A DNA stretch of 64,000 nt from assembly GCF_900163645.1 (NCBI RefSeq), contig NZ_FUKM01000057.1, positions 124,001 through 188,000 of the forward strand, read 5' to 3'. Every line of letters begins with the position of its first letter. Position 1 is the stretch's first letter. The DNA comes from Halomonas citrativorans (lineage in GTDB: Bacteria > Pseudomonadota > Gammaproteobacteria > Pseudomonadales > Halomonadaceae). The translations under genes and the position numbers were made by a program. Below are positions 17,571 to 25,902 of the stretch, in pieces. Below the pieces are notes generated by a model. It was not told the DNA's origin and made no database searches. It saw only the letters and a list, made by a program, of their open reading frames with translations.

Positions 17571-18307
17571 CCGCACTAGCAGCTATCACGTTTGATTTAG
17601 ACGATACGCTTTGGGATAACCAGGGCGTGATGCTACGCACGGAGGAGGGGCATTACGGCTGGTTACTTGAGGCGCTGAGTATCTGGCGCGCAACGCGTCA
17701 AGAGGCGCCGCTGTCGCTGGATTATGAGGCGGGCGTGGAGGACTATTTACAGCGCCGCCAGCAGTTCGCTAAAGATGTGCCCGAGCGGCGCGGCGACTTT
17801 ACCTGGCTACGCCTGCGCGCTCTGGAGGCGCAGTTGGAAGCCGAGGGCCTGCCCCGGAGTGCGGCCATTTTGTGGGCGGCAGCGGCCATGAACGAGTTTC
17901 ATCGCCTGCGTATCCAGGTTTCTCCGCATCCGGAAGCGGCGGGCCTGCTTTCCGCGTTAGGCGAGCGCTACCAGCTGGCGGCCATTACCAACGGCAATAT
18001 TCATTTAAAGCGTCAGCCGTTGGCGGCGTATTTTCCGGTGGCGATTGCTGCAGGCGAGCTTCTGGCGCCCAAGCCGGAACACACGCCCTTTCTAACGGCG
18101 CTTTCAAGGCTTAATGTCACGCCCGAGTGCGCGATGCACGTCGGCGACTCGTGGGAAGAGGATATTTTACCGGCTCAGCAACTGGGCATGCACGCGGTGT
18201 GGGTCTCAAGCGACCAGAGCCAGGCGCTGCCGCCCAGGGTACACCGCATCGCACATATTAAAGAGCTGCCGGGTATATTGGATAAGCTGGACGGTTCAGT
18301 GGCCTGA
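17567..18307 (+). CDS. HAD-superfamily hydrolase (YigB-like phosphatase)
   Basis: 246 residues. Motif [10 protein letters not shown] carries the nucleophile D10 and D12; [12 protein letters not shown] is motif II, and [23 protein letters not shown] is motif IV. The helical cap between about 20 and 110 marks subfamily I. E. coli YigB, encoded at the same place downstream of xerC, dephosphorylates FMN among other substrates; a riboflavin-pathway role here is inference. It overlaps xerC by 4 bp, and its last 12 bp overlap the convergent engB. Confidence 0.88.
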   Translation: MTALAAITFDLDDTLWDNQGVMLRTEEGHYGWLLEALSIWRATRQEAPLSLDYEAGVEDYLQRRQQFAKDVPERRGDFTWLRLRALEAQLEAEGLPRSAAILWAAAAMNEFHRLRIQVSPHPEAAGLLSALGERYQLAAITNGNIHLKRQPLAAYFPVAIAAGELLAPKPEHTPFLTALSRLNVTPECAMHVGDSWEEDILPAQQLGMHAVWVSSDQSQALPPRVHRIAHIKELPGILDKLDGSVA

Positions 18308-18949
18308 GGTGTCTTCCGGTGGCGTATGCAACCACTGGTCAAGCTTTTGCGAAAGTGTATCGACGCCCTGGCGCTTGAGCGATGAGAAAAGCTGAACTGA
18401 CACCAGGTCTTCCCACTCTTTTAAGCGAGAACGGACTTTTTGCAGCGAGGCACTTGCCGGGCCTTTTTTCAGCTTGTCGGCCTTGGTTAGCAGGATATGT
18501 ACCGGCATATTGCGCTGGTCGGCGAAGCTCAGCATCATCTGGTCAAACTCGCTCAGCGGGTGGCGAACGTCCATCAGCAGCACCAGCCCGCGCAGGCTAA
18601 ACCGGCCCCGCAGGTAGTCAGACAAATGCTGCTGCCACTCGATTTTGACGGCTTCTGGCACTTTCGCATAACCGTAGCCTGGAAGGTCAACCAGACGCCG
18701 CGCCTCGTCGTTCATGACGCTGAAAAAGTTGATCAGCTGCGTGCGCCCTGGCGTGCGCGAAGTGCGGGCGAGGCCGTTCTGTTGCGTGAGCGCGTTGATA
18801 GCGCTCGATTTGCCCGCGTTAGAGCGTCCTGCAAACGCCACTTCCGCACCCGTATCGTCAGGGCAGGTAGCCAGTGTTGGGGCGCTGATAACAAATTTGG
18901 CGGTAGGGTAGTTCAACCGAGCGACGGGGCTATCTTGAGGGGTGGACAT
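18296..18949 (-). CDS. engB: EngB (YihA/YsxC) ribosome biogenesis GTP-binding protein
   Basis: 217 residues from the ATG at 18949, preceded by CAGGA 8 nt upstream; an upstream in-frame start would add 36 poorly conserved residues. G motifs: G1 GRSNAGKSS (41-49), a G2 threonine in [11 protein letters not shown]3 DLPGYGYA and G4 TKAD. EngB is an essential circularly-ordinary Ras-like GTPase needed for assembly of the large ribosomal subunit. It is convergent with the HAD gene (12-bp overlap) and divergent from cytochrome c4, the pseudomonad arrangement. Confidence 0.95.
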   Translation of the reverse strand: MSTPQDSPVARLNYPTAKFVISAPTLATCPDDTGAEVAFAGRSNAGKSSAINALTQQNGLARTSRTPGRTQLINFFSVMNDEARRLVDLPGYGYAKVPEAVKIEWQQHLSDYLRGRFSLRGLVLLMDVRHPLSEFDQMMLSFADQRNMPVHILLTKADKLKKGPASASLQKVRSRLKEWEDLVSVQLFSSLKRQGVDTLSQKLDQWLHTPPEDTSGH

Positions 18950-19209
18950 GGAATGAATCCTGAAAATCGAACCTATAAAACAGTCTGCGTTAACCACGCG
19001 TATAATGACATGGCACGCCGCACTGCGACGAATTACCCCGTCAGTCAGGTCAAGCATTGTGCTAAAAAGCGGTGATACCTGTGACCTGGGGCGTTAGTGT
19101 ACCACTGGGCTTAAGCCAACAGCGACTAATCGGTAGGTTGAGCACCCTATTTGACATGCCAGATAGCGCCCACCGTTATGAATAGCGTAGCCCTTGAATC
19201 GCATAGTGA

Positions 19210-19293
19210 GTCGTTATTAGAACCGTCCTTAGAGTCATCATGAGCGTCGTTATGAACGTCTTTACGAAAATCTTTACGAACATCTGTGTGAAA
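19210..19293. repeat. 12-bp degenerate tandem repeat across the cytochrome c4 start
   Basis: Seven consecutive 12-bp units run without gaps from 19210 to 19293, for example GTCGTTATTAGA, GTCGTTATGAAC, GTCTTTACGAAA, ATCTTTACGAAC, ATCTGTGTGAAA. The array crosses the start codon at 19240. Within the gene it encodes a four-residue periodicity (VVMN, VFTK, IFTN, ICVK) at the beginning of the signal peptide. Confidence 0.75.
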
Positions 19294-19917
19294 GCAGCGC
19301 TGGCAAGCTTGGCGGCTGCTTTAAGTGCCCCCGTTATCGTTTCTGCGCAGCCTGCTGACCCGCAAGCAACGGATATCACCGCCGGTCAACAGCGCGCGCA
19401 AACGTGTGCGGCTTGTCATGGGCAAACGGGCATCAGTCCGGCCAGTGCATTTCCGCATTTAGCGGGGCAGCAAGCCTCTTACCTGGCCAAACAGATTAGA
19501 GATATTCGTGATGGCGAGCGGGTGGTTGTGCAAATGACAGGCATGGTTGACGACTTTTCTGACCAGGATGCGTGGAACGTTGCCGCCTATTATGCAGCCC
19601 AGGAGGCTAATCTGGGCCATGCCAATGCGGAAGACGAGGCGCTATTGGCACGCGGAGAAGAGATTTATCGTGCAGGGGTGCGCTCGCGTGGTGTGCCTGC
19701 CTGCAGCGCATGCCATACGCCCACGGGTGGCGGTGTTGGCAGCGCCGTTTACCCGGCGATTGCTGGTCAGTACCCCGCCTATACGATGACGGCGTTACAC
19801 GCGTTTGCTAGCGGTGAACGAACGAACGACCCAAGCGGTAGCATGCACGATATTGCGACTCGGCTAAGCGAGGAGGATATGCAGGCCGTGGCTAACTACC
19901 TCTTTGGTTTACACTAA
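19240..19917 (+). CDS. Dihaem cytochrome c4
   Basis: 225 residues with a signal peptide ending near VSAQ (about 36). Two haem-binding motifs, CAACH (56-60) and CSACH (155-159), each start a class I cytochrome c domain; MTGM (about 99-102) and M202 are candidate axial ligands. Cytochrome c4 is a periplasmic electron carrier delivering electrons to terminal oxidases. The gene between engB and dsbA is in its usual pseudomonad place; DsbA may help handle its CxxC cysteines. The N-terminus is unusual: its first codons are part of a 12-bp tandem repeat. No strong ribosome-binding site is visible, and the ATG at 19252 is an alternative start. Confidence 0.92.
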   Translation: MSVVMNVFTKIFTNICVKAALASLAAALSAPVIVSAQPADPQATDITAGQQRAQTCAACHGQTGISPASAFPHLAGQQASYLAKQIRDIRDGERVVVQMTGMVDDFSDQDAWNVAAYYAAQEANLGHANAEDEALLARGEEIYRAGVRSRGVPACSACHTPTGGGVGSAVYPAIAGQYPAYTMTALHAFASGERTNDPSGSMHDIATRLSEEDMQAVANYLFGLH

Positions 19918-20014
19918 GTGGTATCCTGAAAATGAATGCTCTTTCCTATCGGTGAGGGAACCTGATAGCGTTAGAGATAGTCCTATCTTCGCTTATCCCT
20001 TGGAGAATTGTCGC

Positions 20015-20647
20015 ATGTTCAAAACGTTATTGGTTGCCCTGACCGGTTTAGGCCTTTCAGCATCTGTCAGCGCTCAGGAATTGGTAGAAGGTAAAGACTA
20101 TACGCTGCTTGATTCACCGGTCGCGACTCAGGTCGATGAGGATCACATCGAAGTGACCGAAGTGTTCTGGTTCGGCTGCCCTCACTGCAACCGCCTTCAA
20201 GCACCCATCACTGAATGGTACGAAACACTAGATGATGACGTAAGTATTGTGCATATGCCCGCTGTCATGGGCGGAAACTCCAATGTTCACGCGACGGCTT
20301 TTTATGCTGCCGAGTCGCTAGGCATTGAAGACGATTTGCATGCTGATTTCTTTACGGCGATTCACCAGGATGACCGCGCGTTAACGGATGCGGACGATAT
20401 TGCCGACTTTTTTGCCGATTATGGTGTCAGTGAAGAAGATGCCAAAAAATCCTTAACTTCGTTTGGCGTACGCAGCGAAGTTAACAACGCCCACGGTCGT
20501 ATTCGTGAAATGCGCTTGATGGGTGTGCCCGCGCTGGTGGTTGATGGCCGTTACGTTATTACCCCCAGCACCGCAGGCAGCCTTGAGAATATGCCGCAAG
20601 TGGCAGAAGCACTCATCGAGCGCGTGCGTACTGAGCGCGCGCAGTAA
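20015..20647 (+). CDS. dsbA: Thiol:disulfide interchange protein DsbA
   Basis: 210 residues from the ATG at 20015, with TGGAG 9 nt upstream; the longer frame from 19904 has no such support. A signal peptide ends at SVSA|QE (20/21). The thioredoxin-fold active site is FGCPHC (C55, C58), with an inserted helical domain and the cis-proline in MGVPALVV. DsbA oxidises cysteine pairs in newly exported periplasmic proteins. It follows cytochrome c4 by 97 bp and precedes an EEP-family gene by 27 bp. The CPHC dipeptide is that of E. coli DsbA. Confidence 0.95.
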   Translation: MFKTLLVALTGLGLSASVSAQELVEGKDYTLLDSPVATQVDEDHIEVTEVFWFGCPHCNRLQAPITEWYETLDDDVSIVHMPAVMGGNSNVHATAFYAAESLGIEDDLHADFFTAIHQDDRALTDADDIADFFADYGVSEEDAKKSLTSFGVRSEVNNAHGRIREMRLMGVPALVVDGRYVITPSTAGSLENMPQVAEALIERVRTERAQ

Positions 20648-20674
20648 GGTGTAAGGGCATGGGGTGATAAGCAG

Positions 20675-21499
20675 ATGGTCAATCTGACAACAGTGAATCA
20701 GCCGGGCAAGTTATCGTCTCTGCTAGAAACGGGGCACCTTCGCTTGCTGACGTTTAATTTGCAGGTGGGCATCCAAACGTCTGCTTATCATCACTACTTT
20801 ACCCGCAGTTGGCAGCACTTCTTGCCGAACCCTCAGCGCGTTAAACGTCTGGATATTATGGGCGATGTGTTGAGCCAGTTTGATGTGGTGGGGCTTCAGG
20901 AGGCCGATGGCGGCAGTTTTCGCTCCAGTCGTATCAATCAGGTGGAGTACCTGGCCGCTCAGGCCGGGTTTCCGCATCACTTTAAACAGTTAAACCGTAA
21001 TCTGGGGCGTATCGCCCAGCACAGTAACGGCCTGCTTTCGCGTCTGACACCTACGAAGATTGAAGAGCACCGTTTGCCCGGTACGTTACCTGGTCGCGGG
21101 GCCATTCACGTACGTTTTGGTAACGGGCCGGATGCGTTACATATTTTTATTGCTCACTTGGCGCTTAGCCAGCGTGGGCGTGGGCGTCAGCTTGACTACT
21201 TGAGTGAAATTATTGAGCCGCTACATCACGTGGTGGTGATGGGCGATCTCAACTGCACGCCGGATCAGTTGCACGCCCATCAGCGGTTTAGTGCCTCGCT
21301 GCCGCTTCATCCGGTTAAACCGCTATTGAGCTATCCCTCGTGGCAGCCACGACGTGCGCTGGACCATATTCTGCTCTCGCAAACGCTGGAGGCCGCTGAG
21401 GTGCGGGTAATGGATCATCTGTTCTCTGATCACCTGCCTATTGCCGTTGATCTACCGTTACCTAACGCCTGTCTATTGGCGATTGAAAACGCCAACTAA
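20675..21499 (+). CDS. Endonuclease/exonuclease/phosphatase (EEP) family protein
   Basis: 274 residues, no signal peptide. EEP-fold metal and catalytic motifs are present: LLTFNLQVG (N-terminal Asn), VVGLQEADG (Glu), HLALSQRGRGRQ, VVMGDLNCTP (Asp/Asn) and FSDHLPIAVDL (C-terminal Asp-His). The substrate is unknown; nucleic acid, phosphoinositide-type or other phosphodiesters are possible. The same gene follows dsbA in pseudomonads. A strong terminator closes the unit at 21583-21616. Confidence 0.85.
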   Translation: MVNLTTVNQPGKLSSLLETGHLRLLTFNLQVGIQTSAYHHYFTRSWQHFLPNPQRVKRLDIMGDVLSQFDVVGLQEADGGSFRSSRINQVEYLAAQAGFPHHFKQLNRNLGRIAQHSNGLLSRLTPTKIEEHRLPGTLPGRGAIHVRFGNGPDALHIFIAHLALSQRGRGRQLDYLSEIIEPLHHVVVMGDLNCTPDQLHAHQRFSASLPLHPVKPLLSYPSWQPRRALDHILLSQTLEAAEVRVMDHLFSDHLPIAVDLPLPNACLLAIENAN

Positions 21500-21582
21500 C
21501 GCTTAAGGCCGTCAAACGGGCGAATATGTGCGTTTTAAGCCGCTTTAACCGGTAGATAATTGCCTGTTTAGGGATGACGTTC

Positions 21583-21616
21583 GGCCTGGAATCAGCGATG
21601 ATTCCAGGCCGTTTCT
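21583..21616 (+). terminator. Intrinsic terminator after the EEP gene
   Basis: A perfect 12-bp stem, GGCCTGGAATCA (21583-21594) and TGATTCCAGGCC (21599-21610), has a GCGA tetraloop and is followed by the T-rich GTTTCTTTG. It separates the dsbA unit from the TRAP genes. Confidence 0.8.
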
Positions 21617-21634
21617 TTGTGTAGGACATTTAAC

Positions 21635-22183
21635 ATGCACGCCAATGCTCATGAGCCGCGGTTGCTCCGCTGGCTCGACTGCGTGACGGAGAGAGTTGGC
21701 CGGGCCATTGCCTGGCTGGTTGTGATCATGATGCTGGTTCAGTTCGCCATCGTTGTCATGCGTTACGCCTTCGGTATGAACAGTATTGTGATGGAAGAGT
21801 CGGTAATGTATATGCATGCCGCCGTATTTATGCTGTGCGCTGGCTGGACGCTGCGTCACGAGGGCCATGTGCGGGTGGATATCTTTTATCGGCGCATGTC
21901 CGACCGCGGCCGTGCCTGGATCGATCTTCTCGGTACGCTGTTTTTACTGATCCCGGTGATGCTATTTATTGCGATCACGAGCTTTCACTACGTTTACAGC
22001 AGCTGGTCGATCATGGAACGCTCCGCCAATGGCGGTATTCCTGCCGTCTTTCTACTCAAGTCAATGATCCTGGCGATGGTGGCGCTGATGCTTCTCCAGG
22101 CGGTAGCCCAGTTAATCCGCAAAATATTGATCATTCGCGGCAAACTGCCTGCGCCTATTTCTGAGCATGAGGAGATCATCTAG
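21635..22183 (+). CDS. TRAP transporter small membrane subunit (DctQ type)
   Basis: 182 residues from the ATG at 21635 (TAGGA 8 nt upstream); a TTG at 21617 is less likely. Four hydrophobic helices (about 22-45, 55-80, 95-118 and 140-160) and the family motifs MEESVMYMHAAVFML and REGHVRVDIFY-like (HEGHVRVDIFYRRM) identify a DctQ subunit. It pairs with the large permease that starts at its stop codon. No periplasmic DctP gene adjoins, so the substrate cannot be inferred. The unit is bounded upstream by a terminator. Confidence 0.88.
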   Translation: MHANAHEPRLLRWLDCVTERVGRAIAWLVVIMMLVQFAIVVMRYAFGMNSIVMEESVMYMHAAVFMLCAGWTLRHEGHVRVDIFYRRMSDRGRAWIDLLGTLFLLIPVMLFIAITSFHYVYSSWSIMERSANGGIPAVFLLKSMILAMVALMLLQAVAQLIRKILIIRGKLPAPISEHEEII

Positions 22184-23598
22184 TGCTGGCGACTCTATTG
22201 GAAGGTATGCCGCTGATACTATTCGCCACGGTTTGCGTTGTTTTAATGCTGGGGTATCCGGTGGCGCTGTCGCTGGCGGGCACTGCGCTGGCATTTGCCG
22301 GGTTGGGATGGTTGCTTCAGTCGATGGGCGTTGCGGTGCCGTTTGAAGCGCGCTGGATGAACTCCATGCCCAACCGAATTTACGGCATCATGACCAATAG
22401 CACCCTGCTGGCGGTGCCTTTATTTGTGCTGATGGGTGTGCTGCTTGAGAAGTCCAAGGTCGCTGAAACACTGTTAGACGCGATGACCATGGCGTTTGGC
22501 GCTCTACGTGGGGGGCTGGGCATTGCCGTGGTCTTGGTCGGTATGCTGCTGGCCGCGTCTACCGGTATTGTAGGGGCTACTGTGGTCACCATGGGCCTGC
22601 TCTCGCTACCTACGATGCTAAAGCGTGGCTACTCGCCAGCGCTTGCGACCGGCACTATTTGTGCGACCGGAACGCTTGGTCAGATTATTCCACCGTCCAT
22701 TGCGCTGGTGTTACTGGGCGACGTGCTCAACAATGCCTACCAACAGGCCCAGCTTGCCATGGGCGCCTGGAGCCCGAAAACGCTTTCCGTAGGGGATCTG
22801 TTTGTTGGCGCACTGGTGCCCGGCCTGATACTGGTGGTCGCATATATTATCTACTTACTGATGGTGGCGTGGCTTAAGCCGGGCGCCGCTCCTGCCGCTG
22901 ATCGTCAGGCGTTGATGCAAGAGCTTGGGCATACCGGCAGTATCTGGCCGCTACTCATAAAAGGGCTTTTACCCCCGGTACTGCTGATCGTTGCCGTGCT
23001 GGGGTCTATTTTGGGCGGCATTGCGACGCCCACCGAGGCATCCGCCGTGGGCGCGTTTGGTGCCTTGCTGCTGGCCGCTTTTAATCGCCAACTGAGTGTT
23101 CCCATGCTGCGCGAGGTGGTGTACTCCACCGCTAAAGTCACCAGCATGGTGTTTTTAATCCTGATTGGGGCGGCGCTGTTTTCGCTGGTTTTCCGTGCCT
23201 TCGGCGGTGAAGAACTGGTGACCCACCTGTTTGAAGCGATGCCGGGGGGCGTTGTAGGCGCCACGATCGTGGTCATGCTGGTGATCTTCCTGCTTGGGTT
23301 TATCCTCGACTTTATCGAAATTACCTTTGTTGTGGTGCCGATTGTCGGCCCGGTTCTGCTGGCCATGGGCGTTGACCCCATTTGGCTAGGTATTATGATC
23401 GCCGTTAACCTGCAAACCTCGTTTTTAACGCCGCCGTTTGGGTTTGCGCTCTTTTACCTGCGGGGCGTAACGCCACAAAGTGTGCCGACCTCCGCCATCT
23501 ACCGAGGCGTCATTCCGTTTATTCTTTTGCAACTGGGAATGCTATTGGCGCTGGCGCTGTTCCCCGAGCTTGCCACGTGGCTACCGTCGGTTATTTAG
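22183..23598 (+). CDS. TRAP transporter large permease subunit (DctM type)
   Basis: 471 residues. The start is a GTG sharing one base with the TAG stop of the DctQ gene; GAGGAGA lies 7 nt upstream. About a dozen transmembrane helices, with GATVVTMGLLSLPTMLKRGYS, the TLGQIIPPSIAL stretch and the C-terminal LQTSFLTPPFGFALFYLRGV, are typical of the longer TRAP family linked to mannitol/chloroaromatic compounds. It drives sodium-coupled uptake of an anionic solute delivered by a binding protein that is not encoded nearby. thiD starts 8 bp after the stop. Confidence 0.9.
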   Translation: MLATLLEGMPLILFATVCVVLMLGYPVALSLAGTALAFAGLGWLLQSMGVAVPFEARWMNSMPNRIYGIMTNSTLLAVPLFVLMGVLLEKSKVAETLLDAMTMAFGALRGGLGIAVVLVGMLLAASTGIVGATVVTMGLLSLPTMLKRGYSPALATGTICATGTLGQIIPPSIALVLLGDVLNNAYQQAQLAMGAWSPKTLSVGDLFVGALVPGLILVVAYIIYLLMVAWLKPGAAPAADRQALMQELGHTGSIWPLLIKGLLPPVLLIVAVLGSILGGIATPTEASAVGAFGALLLAAFNRQLSVPMLREVVYSTAKVTSMVFLILIGAALFSLVFRAFGGEELVTHLFEAMPGGVVGATIVVMLVIFLLGFILDFIEITFVVVPIVGPVLLAMGVDPIWLGIMIAVNLQTSFLTPPFGFALFYLRGVTPQSVPTSAIYRGVIPFILLQLGMLLALALFPELATWLPSVI

Positions 23599-23606
23599 GA
23601 AACCCC

Positions 23607-24428
23607 ATGACACGAAACGTAAATGTACTGACGATTGCAGGCTCTGATCCCTCCGGTGGCGCAGGGCTGCAGGGTGATTTAAAGACGTTCTCGGCGCTGG
23701 GCGTCTATGGCACCAATGTGATTACGGCGGTGATTGCGCAAAATACTTGCGGCGTTTCCTCGGTCTATCCGGTATCCCCCCAGGCGATCCGTGAGCAGTT
23801 GGAAACCCTGTTGGACGATGTGGAGCTGGATGCCGTCAAGATTGGCATGGTCGCAAGCCAGGATGTCGCTGACGTGATTGCTGATGTACTGCGCAAGCGC
23901 CGCCCACGCTGGATCGTGCTTGATCCGGTGATGGTCGCCAAAAGTGGCGATATTTTGGTAGACGATGTGGGGATTCGGGCGGTACGCGACATTCTGGTAC
24001 CGCTGGCCGATGTGATCACACCTAACCTGCCAGAAGCCGCCGTGCTGCTGGATACCGCCTCACCTACGAGCCTGGACGCCATGGAAGCCATGCTGCCAGG
24101 CTTAGCCCAGCTGGGCGCGCCTTATGTCGTGTTAAAGGGTGGGCATCTTCGTGGTGAGACATGTCCTGACTTGCTGGCAACGCCGGATGGTCACGAGTGG
24201 CTACCGGCATCGCGTATCCAAACAGAGAATTTACACGGCACTGGCTGCGCCCTGTCATCCGCTATTGCGGCCTGCTTGGCAAAGCTGCCCATGGATGCGC
24301 CTGCCCAAGCCCCCGCTGCGGCTATTAGCGATGCTAAACGGTGGCTGCATGCTGCTCTTGAGGCCAGCGTTCAACTAAGCGTTGGCAAAGGGCGCGGGCC
24401 GGTGCACCATTTTCATGCCTGGTGGTAA
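23607..24428 (+). CDS. thiD: Hydroxymethylpyrimidine/phosphomethylpyrimidine kinase
   Basis: 273 residues from the ATG at 23607 (TTAGGA 7 nt upstream); an in-frame start inside the permease gene would add ten residues. Ribokinase-fold motifs are AGSDPSGGAGLQGDLKTF at the N-terminus, VLDPVMVAKSG, TPNLPEA and the anion-hole motif LHGTGCALSSA. ThiD phosphorylates HMP and HMP-P for thiamine synthesis. It may be co-transcribed with the TRAP genes (8 bp apart). thiS/thiG lie about 19 kb away. I found no convincing TPP riboswitch upstream. Confidence 0.94.
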   Translation: MTRNVNVLTIAGSDPSGGAGLQGDLKTFSALGVYGTNVITAVIAQNTCGVSSVYPVSPQAIREQLETLLDDVELDAVKIGMVASQDVADVIADVLRKRRPRWIVLDPVMVAKSGDILVDDVGIRAVRDILVPLADVITPNLPEAAVLLDTASPTSLDAMEAMLPGLAQLGAPYVVLKGGHLRGETCPDLLATPDGHEWLPASRIQTENLHGTGCALSSAIAACLAKLPMDAPAQAPAAAISDAKRWLHAALEASVQLSVGKGRGPVHHFHAWW

Positions 24429-24539
24429 CGCGCTACACGCTAAAATGAATCGTTAGCTTGCGGGATATGGCTTCGCCCACCATGCTGAAGGGTGTCTGTG
24501 AAACGACTGCCTGGATGTTTGTCTGAGGAGCGTTATGCC

Positions 24540-25385
24540 ATGACCCGCACGTTTGTGTTTGCCACTGACCTCTCTGCTGAAAATCGCGCTGGCTTTGCGC
24601 GCGCATTGCGCCTTGCTTATACGCACAACGCCCATCTGGATGTTCTGCATGTGCTGGACCCCCATCTGCCGCATCGGCTACTGCAAGCAGTAGAGCATGC
24701 GATCAATGAAGATATTGGCGCCACCTTGACCGATATTCGTGAAGACTACGCGCTGGAAGCCCCCAAGGCCGTAGTACAAACCGTTACCGGCGAACCCCAT
24801 GTCGAAATTGCACGCAAGGCCCATGAACAGCAGGCTAGGCTGATTGTGCTGGGGATGCATCGCAAACGTGGCCAGAAAGCGCTGTTGGCGGGCACCACGC
24901 TAATGCGCGTCGTACGCAATGCGCCATGTCCTGTGGTGATTACCCAGTACACGCCCACCCAGCCCTGGCAGCATATTGTGATACCCGTTGATGCCTGTTT
25001 GAGCGCTCGCCAAATGCTAAAACAGACGCTAAGCCACTTTCCCGATGCAAAACTAACGCTGCTGCATGCCTGGACACTGCCCGGTGAAGAAGCACTGGGT
25101 TCTGAGGTCTATTTCGCTCAGTGGCGTGAGCAGGAAGTGGCGCGCCTGCGGGAGGCGTTAAAACACCAGATTAATGACCTGGTGCACGAGCTCGACGATG
25201 CCCCCGATATTGAGCTGGTACTTGAACCCGGCACGCCGTGCGAGGTGACCCAGGACTATATCAGGTACCATTCGCCTGACTTGGCGGTGATGAGTAGCCG
25301 TAGCCAGCCCTTCCACTCCAGCCAGCTAACGCAAGCGCTGCTCAGCGAACCCCACTGCGACCTGATGTTATGCCGCGCCTGGTGA
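24540..25385 (+). CDS. Tandem universal stress protein
   Basis: 281 residues from the ATG at 24540, with GAGGAG 9 nt upstream. Two Usp domains: residues about 1-138 (RTFVFATDLSAENR; IVLGMHRKRGQKALLAGTTLMRVVRNAPCPVVIT) and about 145-281 (HIVIPVDACLSARQMLK; LAVMSSRSQPFHSSQLTQALLSEPHCDLMLC). The first carries a GMHxxxG-like nucleotide loop; the second is degenerate. It probably acts in stress adaptation; the ligand is unknown. It forms a likely unit with dtd, 45 bp downstream. It is distinct from the single-domain teaD. Confidence 0.85.
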   Translation: MTRTFVFATDLSAENRAGFARALRLAYTHNAHLDVLHVLDPHLPHRLLQAVEHAINEDIGATLTDIREDYALEAPKAVVQTVTGEPHVEIARKAHEQQARLIVLGMHRKRGQKALLAGTTLMRVVRNAPCPVVITQYTPTQPWQHIVIPVDACLSARQMLKQTLSHFPDAKLTLLHAWTLPGEEALGSEVYFAQWREQEVARLREALKHQINDLVHELDDAPDIELVLEPGTPCEVTQDYIRYHSPDLAVMSSRSQPFHSSQLTQALLSEPHCDLMLCRAW

Positions 25386-25430
25386 CGTGAATAGGTACAC
25401 TAGGCGCTGATATCGTCAGGAGAAGCGCAA

Positions 25431-25868
25431 GTGAAAGTACTGATACAGCGTGTGAGCCAGGCAAGCGTCAGTGTCGAGGGGCAAACGGTGGGTGCTATTG
25501 AACAAGGATTATTGGCACTGGTGGGTGTTGAGAAGGGCGACACTGACGCCGCCGTTGAGAAAATACTTCACCGACTTTTGCACTACCGTGTCTTTAGCGA
25601 CGCCGAGGGCAAAATGAATCTCAATCTTCAGCAGGTAGACGGTGGCTTGCTGCTGGTATCGCAGTTTACCCTGGCCGCTGAAACCCATAAGGGCCTGCGC
25701 CCGGGCTTTTCCAGCGCCGCGCCCCCGGCCGAAGGTGAAAGGCTGTTTAATGCGTTGGTCAGCCAGGCCCAGTCGGCTTGGCCGAAGGTCGCCACCGGCC
25801 AGTTCGGTGCCGATATGCAGGTGGCACTGGTTAACGATGGCCCGGTGACGTTCATGCTGGAAAGCTAG
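25431..25868 (+). CDS. dtd: D-aminoacyl-tRNA deacylase
   Basis: 145 residues, started by a GTG with CAGGAGAAG just upstream. The two signature motifs that form the cross-subunit active site are present: SQFTLAA (catalytic SQxT) and NDGPVTFML (GPVT-type cis-proline motif). Dtd removes D-amino acids, and glycine, from mischarged tRNAs. Full length for the family. It is convergent with the ABC-F gene, whose stop lies 34 bp away. Confidence 0.95.
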   Translation: MKVLIQRVSQASVSVEGQTVGAIEQGLLALVGVEKGDTDAAVEKILHRLLHYRVFSDAEGKMNLNLQQVDGGLLLVSQFTLAAETHKGLRPGFSSAAPPAEGERLFNALVSQAQSAWPKVATGQFGADMQVALVNDGPVTFMLES

Positions 25869-25902
25869 CGGTTTGGCCCCGCAGAGTACAAACATCCTGG
25901 TA

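Noticed and set aside
19964-20000. Hairpin-like sequence upstream of dsbA (AGATAG-TC-CTATCT)
   Set aside because: The two-base loop is too tight and the outer pairing is imperfect; no T-tract follows.
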